The translations under genes and the position numbers were made by a program. A stretch of DNA of 32,516 bases from a virus. This document shows positions 26,114-32,498 of the stretch, in pieces; the stretch's first letter is position 1, and every line of letters begins with the position of its first letter. The stretch spans positions 1 through 32,516 of the IMG/VR virus record IMGVR_UViG_3300020450_000058; one strand, given 5' to 3'. Below the pieces are notes generated by a model. That model had not been told where the DNA came from. It searched no databases and saw nothing but the letters and a program-made list of their open reading frames with translations.

Positions 26114-28060
26114 TTAGTACGCCGAACTAGATGGTGTTGATGGTGTAGATGATACTGTGGTTGTCGTAGCTGTGGCGCCAGTGGCTGTAACAGTTTGAGA
26201 AGTTGTAAACCCAACACCAGTTGTTGCAGTTGCATCCACTCCTGCAGTTACAGTTGTATTAACTAAATCAATTTCAAGTATTTGATTTCTAACAGGGGTT
26301 ACATCATATGAGTTAGGTATTACAGTTACACGAATTTGTGTTGAAGTTGTATCATCAACATCAGCTACTCCAGTAATAATTATTGCATTTATTGCAATTG
26401 TTCCATTTATATAATCTACAGTTCCTGCAGTTGAGTCTAAGTAAACTCTTTCACCAGAAACTAAGGAATATACTCTAAGATTCCCTACGCCATCATCATC
26501 AAAGAAATATGTTGTGGTTGTTAAATTATTTAAGAAAAATCCAGTAGAAGAAATTATACCACCTCCACTAGCATTATGTCCAGAGTGTGGATTAAAAAAT
26601 TTATTATTAAAATTTAAATTATAATTAGTGGATACTGATAATGTTGGTGTAAATAATTTTGCCAATGTGACAGTTGTAGTATTATTAAGTATAGCAGTAT
26701 CAGTATTATCAATCAATCCTAAAAGTTTTGAATGTCTAAACGGTGCATTAAATGTTTGTAATTCATCTGTATTATAATTTGATATTGTTGTATTTACTAG
26801 AGCCTCTAAGTCACTAGCACTTTGTGTTGTTGAAGTAGAGTCATATTGTATTGTCGTATTTAAAATTAGAGATGTAGTTTCTGCATCAACTATCACTGGG
26901 GTGATAGAGGATACTTTAAATGGAGCTAGAGCTGTTATTAAATCATTTTTTTGAACAAGAGTTAAGTTATTTCCTGTAGTGGATTTTATTGATATAAAAA
27001 CTTTTCCATATTCTGGAATAGAACTGACTCCAGTGCTACTGTTAAAGCTTCCATCTTCTCCACCAAATACTGAAACTGCTTGTGTGTTTGGAAATAATCT
27101 TCTTACAAAAGTTTTGTAATCATTTACAGTGACTGCTCTTCCTTGAGCTGCATAATTTAGTGGTGCATTTAATTTTATAGAATTTATACTCTCTGGTTCT
27201 GCTCCACCAGTTGCACTTGAGACAGTTGTAACAACAATACCTGTAACACCATCAATTGATGATGGCGCTGAAAATGAACCTGCACCATTTGATGCAGATT
27301 TATTTGTAACCACATACTGTAATACGACTATATTTCCATCAGATAAACCACCACTTACAACTCCATCTCCAAAATAAACTTCAAATCTTCCAGCTTCTAT
27401 TTCTTGTAAATAATAAACTTTACTAGAACTAGTTAGTTGAGATATGTCTGTAGCTTTTGTATATGTTGTAGTTGTAGTATCTGTTGCAGAAGTTTGTACT
27501 TTAACAGTAAGAGTTGTTGTATCTGTACGAGGGTCAGTAAGAATAAATCTTTGGTCAACATCAGAAGTATCAACCACATATTTTGTAGTTACATAAGTTC
27601 CCTCATAAATCTTTGTAGAATCAAAGTTAACAGCATTACCTATGTTACTAGAGGTTATATCATTAATTGTAACGAATTGATAATTTAATCCATCAACTGT
27701 TGTTGTAAAAGCTGTTCCTGCAGGCATTGTCTTCGTCGCTGCAGTCGTTGTTAATACAATATTAACTGTGGCAATAGGAGCTCTAGCTGAAGTAACTTCA
27801 TACCCTAAAGCTTTAGCATGTGATACAACACTAGAACGTAAACTAGAACTATCAAGAAACATTTCATTGGCTACCATGTTTGCATTGAAGGCCATATAGT
27901 GTGTATTATATGCTAAGGTGTCTAAAAGAATATTCATACCAGAACCCTCAAAGTCATAGTCTTTAAATTGGGTTTGACCTTTTAGAAAAACTTTTAAATT
28001 ATTTTTAATATTATCAAAGTCAAGTTCCGTAACTTGTAATCTTTTTTCATTTACTGCCAT
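26114..28060 (-). CDS. gp6: Baseplate wedge protein gp6 (648 aa)
   Basis: Residues 21-92 match T4 gp6: NLKVFLKGQTQFKDYDFEGS (T4 NLIEWLNGQNEFLDYDFEGS), MNILLDTLAYNTHY and SSLRSSVVSHAKALGY. Length is 648 against 660 in T4. The family is the baseplate J-like group; two gp6 copies per wedge form the inner ring that changes shape during sheath contraction. The C-terminal about 35 residues are T/S/A-rich low complexity (TVTATGATATTTTVSSTP), which is unusual and may be a disordered tail. The start overlaps the gp25 stop as TAATG. Identification is firm. Confidence 0.94.
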   Translation of the reverse strand: MAVNEKRLQVTELDFDNIKNNLKVFLKGQTQFKDYDFEGSGMNILLDTLAYNTHYMAFNANMVANEMFLDSSSLRSSVVSHAKALGYEVTSARAPIATVNIVLTTTAATKTMPAGTAFTTTVDGLNYQFVTINDITSSNIGNAVNFDSTKIYEGTYVTTKYVVDTSDVDQRFILTDPRTDTTTLTVKVQTSATDTTTTTYTKATDISQLTSSSKVYYLQEIEAGRFEVYFGDGVVSGGLSDGNIVVLQYVVTNKSASNGAGSFSAPSSIDGVTGIVVTTVSSATGGAEPESINSIKLNAPLNYAAQGRAVTVNDYKTFVRRLFPNTQAVSVFGGEDGSFNSSTGVSSIPEYGKVFISIKSTTGNNLTLVQKNDLITALAPFKVSSITPVIVDAETTSLILNTTIQYDSTSTTQSASDLEALVNTTISNYNTDELQTFNAPFRHSKLLGLIDNTDTAILNNTTTVTLAKLFTPTLSVSTNYNLNFNNKFFNPHSGHNASGGGIISSTGFFLNNLTTTTYFFDDDGVGNLRVYSLVSGERVYLDSTAGTVDYINGTIAINAIIITGVADVDDTTSTQIRVTVIPNSYDVTPVRNQILEIDLVNTTVTAGVDATATTGVGFTTSQTVTATGATATTTTVSSTPSTPSSSAY

Positions 28061-28488
28061 TATCGTATTCTCTCTAACATAATTGATAAATCAACTAACT
28101 CTGTAGGTTGGTTAACAACATAAAATTCTATCTGCACCTGATAAGTATTTTTATCAAGTAAAGGGATTGCTGTAACTCCAACTAATTTTGCTCTCGGTTC
28201 AAAATTATTAATTACATCTTCTATCTTCCTTGCAAGAATTTGTGCTGTGACAGGAGTCATTAATTCAAACAACATATCTCTGACACCAGATGCAATCTCT
28301 GGGTGAAAAGGTTTCTCATAATGATTAAGTAAAACTAAGTTACGAATAGAACGCTTCACTGCCTTGATATCAGTTATTTCTTGAACATCAGAATTAGAAG
28401 ATTTTTTTCCAAAAAATAAATCCAAGTCTGTATACTGTCTAGCATTTCTAGTAGATGTATTCTGTGTTGAAGCGTCATACAATGCCAT
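28060..28488 (-). CDS. gp25: Baseplate wedge protein gp25 (142 aa)
   Basis: This is a gp25/GPW family protein: DLDLFFG (21-27), AVKRSIRNLVLLNHYEKPFH (43-62), GVRDMLFEL (68-76), and a C-terminal beta segment ending LVDLSIMLERIR. T4 gp25 is 132 residues. It joins the wedge and primes the sheath. The family is often named lysozyme-like, but no lysozyme catalytic residues are seen. An AGGAG box lies 9 nt before the ATG and a late promoter 25 nt upstream. Its stop overlaps the gp6 start. Firm identification. Confidence 0.93.
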   Translation of the reverse strand: MALYDASTQNTSTRNARQYTDLDLFFGKKSSNSDVQEITDIKAVKRSIRNLVLLNHYEKPFHPEIASGVRDMLFELMTPVTAQILARKIEDVINNFEPRAKLVGVTAIPLLDKNTYQVQIEFYVVNQPTELVDLSIMLERIR

Positions 28489-28513
28489 ATTTATAGACTC
28501 CTAAATTATGTTT

Positions 28514-28521
28514 TATTTATA
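28514..28521 (-). promoter_or_regulatory. T4-type late promoter (TATAAATA) for gp25-gp6
   Basis: There is an exact TATAAATA on the minus strand in the 37-bp gap upstream of gp25, 25 nt before the ATG at 28488. Confidence 0.78.
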
Positions 28522-28525
28522 ACGA

Positions 28526-29734
28526 TTATCTATAACCTGTATCTACCTTATTAAAAATCTTATATTTCAAGTTCCATGCAATGAAGTCTCCAGACCCAGC
28601 CATGCCTGGGTTTAATATTCTTTTAGGATTATTAGGGTCTACATCATATTGTTTAGTCACATCAAGACCATCTCTTACTTTTAAAGTTTCAATGTTAGTC
28701 TTAACAGTTCCATCTGCTTTAACTAATAGATAACCAACAAACCATACCTTTCTACCTACGTTTAAAGACTGCGGAGAAATATACCACATCATGGTAAAAA
28801 AAGATACTATCTCTATAGGTTCATGTGTTAAAAGCTGGTCTGATAAATCTGTTACTGCTTTGTACTTATTCTTTTTAAAATTATCTAAGAAAAATTGTTT
28901 ACCTTTACCTTTAAACTGTTTTTCATTCTGAACTTCTTCATAGGGGTGAGTGGTTATATTTGCATCATTATAAAATGCATCTTTTATAATTTTAAATTTT
29001 CCAGCAATACCATCTTCTGATTTAGTTGCTCTTTCCTTTTCTCCTGTTTCACTTTTTGTGACTCTATCTTTTGATGTGCTTGCTTTGATGGTGTTCCCAG
29101 TTGAAGTGACTATGTTTGTTTTTTTAGTAGTGGTTTTAAATGCTGTTCCATTCTTAATTGATTCCTTTTTAGCTTTAAGTTCTTCTTTTACAGTGTCCAC
29201 ATTTACATTATTCTTAACAACTGATGGAGCTTCATCTGCTGCATTTTTTAGAGCTGTTTTAACTCCTGCAGCTTTTTCTACAACCTCAGCTCCTGCAGTC
29301 TGTGGAAGTTCAAAATTAGGTGCAACTTTACAAACATCTCCACCACCAGCAATTGCTGTAGTTGCGTCTGCAACTAAACTATCTAAACTTTTTCCTGCCT
29401 TTGTAAGTGCATCTCCAAAATTCTTTTCAATATCAGCTAATTTATTATTAAAGGCAGCAAGACCCTCAACAGTAGTTTTATCAATATCACTAATTAAACT
29501 TGTAAGTTCTGATTGAAAATTTATAGCAGGTATCTCTGGTAAATCTGGAGCAAGACCATCTAAACTACTCTTTACATCATTTAGTTTTGATGTCAGTGCA
29601 GACGCCATGGCAGATGGGTCTATGTCAATATTAGCAGTTATCTCTTTTTTTAAATCATCAATCTTGGAAAGTGCAGCATTTAACTCTGGACTAGCACCAC
29701 AAAGATTTGGAACATTAAATTTTGGTATTGCCAT
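28526..29734 (-). CDS. Unrecognised virion-region protein between gp5 and gp25 (402 aa)
   Basis: Residues 1-130 are predicted helical with coiled-coil tendency (ALSKIDDLKKEITANIDID, FNNKLADIEKNFGDALTKAG). Residues 195-245 are a K/T/S-rich low-complexity linker (TKKTNIVTSTGNTIKASTSK). Residues 248-402 form a compact domain with many aromatics (FYNDANITTHPYEEV, EIVSFFTMMWYISPQSLNVG, NPGMAGSGDFIAWNLKYKIF). No family recognised. It starts 8 bp after gp5 with AGGAGAGAGA as ribosome binding site and no promoter of its own, so it is co-transcribed with gp5. A hub-associated or tape-like role is only a guess from neighbours. Confidence 0.75.
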   Translation of the reverse strand: MAIPKFNVPNLCGASPELNAALSKIDDLKKEITANIDIDPSAMASALTSKLNDVKSSLDGLAPDLPEIPAINFQSELTSLISDIDKTTVEGLAAFNNKLADIEKNFGDALTKAGKSLDSLVADATTAIAGGGDVCKVAPNFELPQTAGAEVVEKAAGVKTALKNAADEAPSVVKNNVNVDTVKEELKAKKESIKNGTAFKTTTKKTNIVTSTGNTIKASTSKDRVTKSETGEKERATKSEDGIAGKFKIIKDAFYNDANITTHPYEEVQNEKQFKGKGKQFFLDNFKKNKYKAVTDLSDQLLTHEPIEIVSFFTMMWYISPQSLNVGRKVWFVGYLLVKADGTVKTNIETLKVRDGLDVTKQYDVDPNNPKRILNPGMAGSGDFIAWNLKYKIFNKVDTGYR

Positions 29735-29742
29735 TCTCTCTC

Positions 29743-31230
29743 CTAGTTATTTGGTGTACTTGTTTCAGTTCCATGTAATACATGAGATGGGTCAGTATGA
29801 GTATGACCAGTTAATGTAATATTAGTTCCACCACCATTCTTGGCTGTTACTTCACTACCAGTTCCACTAAATGTAATTGTTCCTATTCCACTTGATGTTT
29901 GGGTTAACGTAGTTTCAGATGCTATGGTCATTGCAGTAGCAGATTTTAAATTTAATGTTGTTCCAGATTTCAATCCCATGATACCAGATACAGTATCAAT
30001 TGCAACATCACTAAATGCATTGAGTGTAAGTTTACCACCAGTTGTTGCGAGCATGATATCACTCTTTGCCATCAAGTCAAAAGTTCCGTTATTAATTCTA
30101 GTTTCATTTCCCTCTGTAGTTACATCTACATCACCACCAATACGACCTTTAATATTTTCAGAAATGTTAGTGGCAACATTACCTTTTATTTCTTCTTCAA
30201 TATTACCACCACTTTCACCAGCACCAACCTTTCGTCTAAAGTTCTTGTGTATCTTTTGTGTGTAGTTTCCCTCTACTTCTAAATGATAGTCACCCTTTAC
30301 AAGATGACGAACAGTTCCGCCTATTGTAAGATTGACTGCACCAGAAACATAAACATTTGATTGACCCATAATAATCTCAAAGTTATCTCCGATTACTTTT
30401 GTGGTCTTTGTTCCATCTGCTATGATTTCTTCATATGTTCCAGAGGTATGTTGTCGTAAAGTTCTCTCTGCATTTGGTGTGTCATCTATTTCTGTGACAT
30501 GACCAGACTCTGATTCAAATACATGATTGTAAGGATACTCACCAGAAACGTAATCTCCATAACTTTCTGAATCTTCTAAATTATAATCGATATCTTTTGG
30601 GTGAGGTTCATTGAAAGTTCCACGCTCTTCCTCTACTGCACTGTCAGACACAGTTTCCAAAAAAGGCTGTGTTGCAATTGGAATATCAATTTGACGATTG
30701 TCTCGTCTTTCAATTAATTTAAAATGTTCCTCTGAAGTTTCACCTTGTGCAAGTCTACTTGTATCCGACTCTCCTATATCATGTCCTGATGGCACTGTGT
30801 TTAAAAATCCATCTACTGGATATGGCCCATATACTGGAGTGCCGGCATAATCATCCTGAGCATTTGGATTAGAACTACGAGGGTCATTAAATCCTTTTGT
30901 TGGGTCTGGTGGCGATTCTGGAATGCCAGGCAGACTACCAATAATTATCGGTGATTGTTTTTCTTTTGCATCAGCGAAGAAACCCACGACCCAAGTTCCC
31001 TCAACAAGAAAAGATGGTGTCTGACCTAAACCTTGCATAGATGGACTTGTTGTTGGAGCCATAACAGTAGCCCACGGCAAATCCACTGTGGGAATATCAT
31101 TTAAATCCTCTGTATGAAATCCAAGACAACGAACACGAACACGACCTAAAGCGTCTGGGTCATTTCTATCTTCAACGACACCAGTAAACCAAACAAAACC
31201 ATCAAGGCCCATAAAATAATTTTGAGACAT
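29743..31230 (-). CDS. gp5: Baseplate hub/needle protein gp5, without lysozyme domain (495 aa)
   Basis: Residues 14-100 are the gp5 OB-fold: WFTGVVEDRNDPDALGRVRV matches T4 WFVGVVEDRMDPLKLGRVRV; LPWATVMAPTTSPSMQGLG also matches. Residues 230-270 (GEYPYNHVFESESGHVTEID, SGTYEEI) match T4 GEYPYVHTMETESGHIQEFD. After this come repeated VEGN/VKGD/IGG units of the triple-stranded beta-helix spike. T4 gp5 is 575 residues with a central lysozyme; here about 130 unrelated residues (100-230) link the two parts. Near the C-terminus TGHTHTDPSH (474-483) could bind metal at the spike tip. A late promoter lies 19 nt upstream and an AAGGAG box 6 nt before the ATG. Confidence 0.93.
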   Translation of the reverse strand: MSQNYFMGLDGFVWFTGVVEDRNDPDALGRVRVRCLGFHTEDLNDIPTVDLPWATVMAPTTSPSMQGLGQTPSFLVEGTWVVGFFADAKEKQSPIIIGSLPGIPESPPDPTKGFNDPRSSNPNAQDDYAGTPVYGPYPVDGFLNTVPSGHDIGESDTSRLAQGETSEEHFKLIERRDNRQIDIPIATQPFLETVSDSAVEEERGTFNEPHPKDIDYNLEDSESYGDYVSGEYPYNHVFESESGHVTEIDDTPNAERTLRQHTSGTYEEIIADGTKTTKVIGDNFEIIMGQSNVYVSGAVNLTIGGTVRHLVKGDYHLEVEGNYTQKIHKNFRRKVGAGESGGNIEEEIKGNVATNISENIKGRIGGDVDVTTEGNETRINNGTFDLMAKSDIMLATTGGKLTLNAFSDVAIDTVSGIMGLKSGTTLNLKSATAMTIASETTLTQTSSGIGTITFSGTGSEVTAKNGGGTNITLTGHTHTDPSHVLHGTETSTPNN

Positions 31231-31232
31231 GC

Positions 31233-31252
31233 ATAACTCCTTACAGAGTTAT
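31233..31252 (-). promoter_or_regulatory. Inverted repeat covering the gp5 ribosome binding site
   Basis: On the minus strand ATAACTC (31252-31246) and GAGTTAT (31239-31233) pair over 7 bp with a 6-nt loop. The AAGGAG box of gp5 lies in the loop and 3' arm. The 5' arm overlaps the last bases of the TATAAATA promoter, so mRNA begun there should lack most of it. The stem is AT-rich and of modest strength. Confidence 0.5.
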
Positions 31253-31257
31253 TTATA
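31250..31257 (-). promoter_or_regulatory. T4-type late promoter (TATAAATA) for gp5
   Basis: There is an exact TATAAATA on the minus strand, 19 nt before the gp5 ATG. Using the usual T4 geometry, transcription would start near bases 31244-31245, just before the AAGGAG box. Confidence 0.78.
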
Positions 31258-31262
31258 AAGAA

Positions 31263-31478
31263 TTATTTAAGTTTCATGTAAGTAAGATTTGGAAGTTTCT
31301 TATCTTTCACCAATCGTCTTATTTTTCTTTTAGGCTCTTTTACGTTATATTTTTCTAGCTCGTACACGAGTTCTTCATCATTATTATTGTCATTTAAATC
31401 GGAAAGTACTTTTCGGGCTTCAACTAATTTCAAATCTTTGTGAAGAACTTGCTTAGAGCAAACTCTATATTTGACCAG
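31263..31478 (-). CDS. Small basic protein with probable CTG start (71 aa)
   Basis: An open frame of 71 codons runs from CTG (31476-31478) to TAA (31263-31265). It reads (M/L)VKYRVCSKQVLHKDLKLVEA, then an acidic NDNNNDEE stretch, then a basic KEPKRKIRRLVKDKK end. AGGAG lies exactly 7 nt before the CTG, and a TATAAATA late promoter stands upstream. No ATG, GTG or TTG in this frame lies near that box; the only in-frame ATG is four codons from the end. Codon content looks coding (AGA/CGA Arg, A/T-ending codons). Function unknown; the charge pattern would allow nucleic-acid or virion binding. It fills an otherwise empty 290-bp stretch before gp5. Confidence 0.6.
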   Translation of the reverse strand: MVKYRVCSKQVLHKDLKLVEARKVLSDLNDNNNDEELVYELEKYNVKEPKRKIRRLVKDKKLPNLTYMKLK

Positions 31479-31481
31479 TTT

Positions 31482-31508
31482 AAATCTCCTTTATAAGTTT
31501 GGAAATTT
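31482..31508 (-). promoter_or_regulatory. Inverted repeat covering the ribosome binding site of the CTG-start gene
   Basis: On the minus strand AAATTTCC (31508-31501) pairs with GGAGATTT (31489-31482): 8 bp including one G-U, with an 11-nt loop. GGAG is the ribosome binding site. The 5' arm starts directly after TATAAATA (31516-31509), so a transcript begun at this promoter would keep only part of it. Confidence 0.45.
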
Positions 31509-31516
31509 TATTTATA
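31509..31516 (-). promoter_or_regulatory. T4-type late promoter (TATAAATA) between tRNA-Arg and the CTG-start gene
   Basis: There is an exact TATAAATA on the minus strand, 5 nt after the encoded CCA end of the tRNA and 30 nt before the CTG. Confidence 0.75.
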
Positions 31517-31521
31517 CAAAT

Positions 31522-31599
31522 TGGCCTCTCCAGCAAGACTCGAACTTGCGACCTACTGCTTAGAAGGCAGTTGCTCTAATCCAACTGAGCTATGGAGAG
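31522..31599 (-). tRNA. tRNA-Arg (anticodon TCT), CCA end encoded
   Basis: A full cloverleaf can be drawn on the minus strand: acceptor CTCTCCA/TGGAGAG (7 bp), D arm GCTC/GAGC, anticodon stem ACTGC/GCAGT with loop CTTCTAA, T arm GCAAG-TTCGAGT-CTTGC, discriminator G and encoded CCA (31524-31522). The anticodon TCT (31564-31562) reads AGA and AGG. AGA is a frequent Arg codon in the phage genes here, so the tRNA probably supports late protein synthesis. The first base (31599) directly follows the stop codon of the oxygenase gene (31600-31602). Confidence 0.95.
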
Positions 31600-32118
31600 T
31601 TATATTTCTTGTAATCCTATATTCCCTGCTATCATAATTCGTTTGTCTTCACACGAACATGGCGGTACTAAATGTTTGGCAAGTGATGAGAAGATAACCA
31701 ACTCACCCTCTTTAGGTTCAAATATGATATTTGATTCTGGAAAGACTAAAGGACTAGAGCCCTCTGGCGTTTTGACATAGTAACACCACGACCATAGATA
31801 TGGCCAGTGATTATGTACTTTAGTTTCTTGACCTTTAGTATAGACAGCACCCCAACACTCGGAAGTGTAAAGAGGTACTTTTGTTTTTACAATATCTTTG
31901 GCGACCATAAGAACAGTATCAGACAACGCCTTAAACTCTGAATTAGTTTTATGTGTAGTCCAGTTCGTCATGGTTGCTTTGACATTTGTAGTGTGTTTCA
32001 TTTCGTCTCGCTGCGAAAGTAGATAATTCTCTAGATTATTTTTCAGAGTGCTACCAATATCCAAAGAGGTTTCATAAACTGGAAGCCTCATCAAAAAATC
32101 ATAGTAGTTTGTTTTCAT
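31600..32118 (-). CDS. 2OG-Fe(II) oxygenase family protein (172 aa)
   Basis: The C-terminal half has the double-stranded beta-helix pattern of the phage-common 2OG-Fe(II) oxygenases (PF13759-like): VHNHWPYLWSWCYYV gives H102-x-H104 as proximal metal ligands, EGELVIFSSLAKHLVPP gives distal H149, and R160 in DKRIMIAGN is placed to bind 2-oxoglutarate. The second ligand is His rather than the usual Asp. Such enzymes hydroxylate proteins, nucleotides or small molecules; the substrate here is unknown. They are frequent in marine T4-like phages. A GGAG box lies 5 nt before the ATG. The stop directly abuts the tRNA. Confidence 0.82.
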   Translation of the reverse strand: MKTNYYDFLMRLPVYETSLDIGSTLKNNLENYLLSQRDEMKHTTNVKATMTNWTTHKTNSEFKALSDTVLMVAKDIVKTKVPLYTSECWGAVYTKGQETKVHNHWPYLWSWCYYVKTPEGSSPLVFPESNIIFEPKEGELVIFSSLAKHLVPPCSCEDKRIMIAGNIGLQEI

Positions 32119-32288
32119 GTTATCTCCAAATGCCTTCGGTCGCGAAACGCGGGCTAAATCTAAAATCGACTATAGTAACTTCAAGTCTATTGCCCCTGCA
32201 CTCAAAGGTGTTAGTGGACTCATCATATATTTACGATACTTGTAATCTCTCTCAAACAAGATTATCGCCTATTTCGATTTTATTCATC
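32119..32288 (-). pseudogene. Possible broken small gene between the lipoprotein-like gene and the oxygenase
   Basis: An ATG (32286-32288) overlaps the end of the upstream gene and opens MNKIEIGDNLV, then TGA. In the same frame a TAA follows 24 nt later. After it the frame is open for about 36 codons (YDESTNTFECRGNRL, then VTIVDFRFSPRFATEGIW) up to a TAA next to the oxygenase ATG. Between the two stops the +1 frame reads ERDYKYRKY. A +1 and a -1 shift would join all three into one protein of about 56 residues. It may be a decayed gene, a double sequencing error, or chance. Confidence 0.3.
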
Positions 32289-32498
32289 ATACCATAAACA
32301 TTGCCAGTTGTCAAGAGCGTGGCATTTATTATATGCCATCTTTCCGTAATGTACTCCAACTTCTAATGTCGTACAACTTGACAAAAACAGAATGCATAGT
32401 AGTATAAAACTTATTAATATATATTGTAACTTGTTAGACCTTATCGGTTCTATCTTACAAGCCTCTTCAAATTCTTTGTATCTATCTTCCATCATCAT
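32280..32498 (-). CDS. Small membrane or lipoprotein-like protein (72 aa)
   Basis: A charged N-terminus (residues 1-24) is followed by one hydrophobic segment (YILISFILLCILFLSSC, 26-42). L39-S40-S41-C42 fits a lipobox, so the protein could be cleaved and lipidated, although the N-terminal charged part is long for a signal peptide. A plain signal anchor is the alternative. The short outer part (43-72) has two Cys (59, 67) that could pair. Three ATGs stand in a row at the start; the first is used here. The ribosome binding site is weak. Function not recognised; small lipoproteins in phages can be outer-membrane spanins or superinfection factors, but nothing here proves either. Confidence 0.6.
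   Translation of the reverse strand: MMMEDRYKEFEEACKIEPIRSNKLQYILISFILLCILFLSSCTTLEVGVHYGKMAYNKCHALDNWQCLWYDE

Noticed and set aside
28060-28488. Naming gp25 a lysozyme
   Set aside because: The family name is historical; no catalytic residues or lysozyme fold motif are visible, and the role is structural.
28488-28495. A further TATAAATA motif overlapping the gp25 start codon
   Set aside because: A transcript from here would begin inside the gene without its AGGAG box; the motif at 28514-28521 explains gp25 better, and AT-rich chance is likely.
32130-32152. CGCG-AAA-CGCG hairpin upstream of the oxygenase as a terminator
   Set aside because: The stem is only 4 bp with no T-run after it on the minus strand, and it lies within a possible coding stretch.
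32280-32498. Calling the small lipoprotein-like protein an outer-membrane spanin
   Set aside because: A lipobox alone is not enough; no inner-membrane spanin partner or endolysin/holin genes are in the window.
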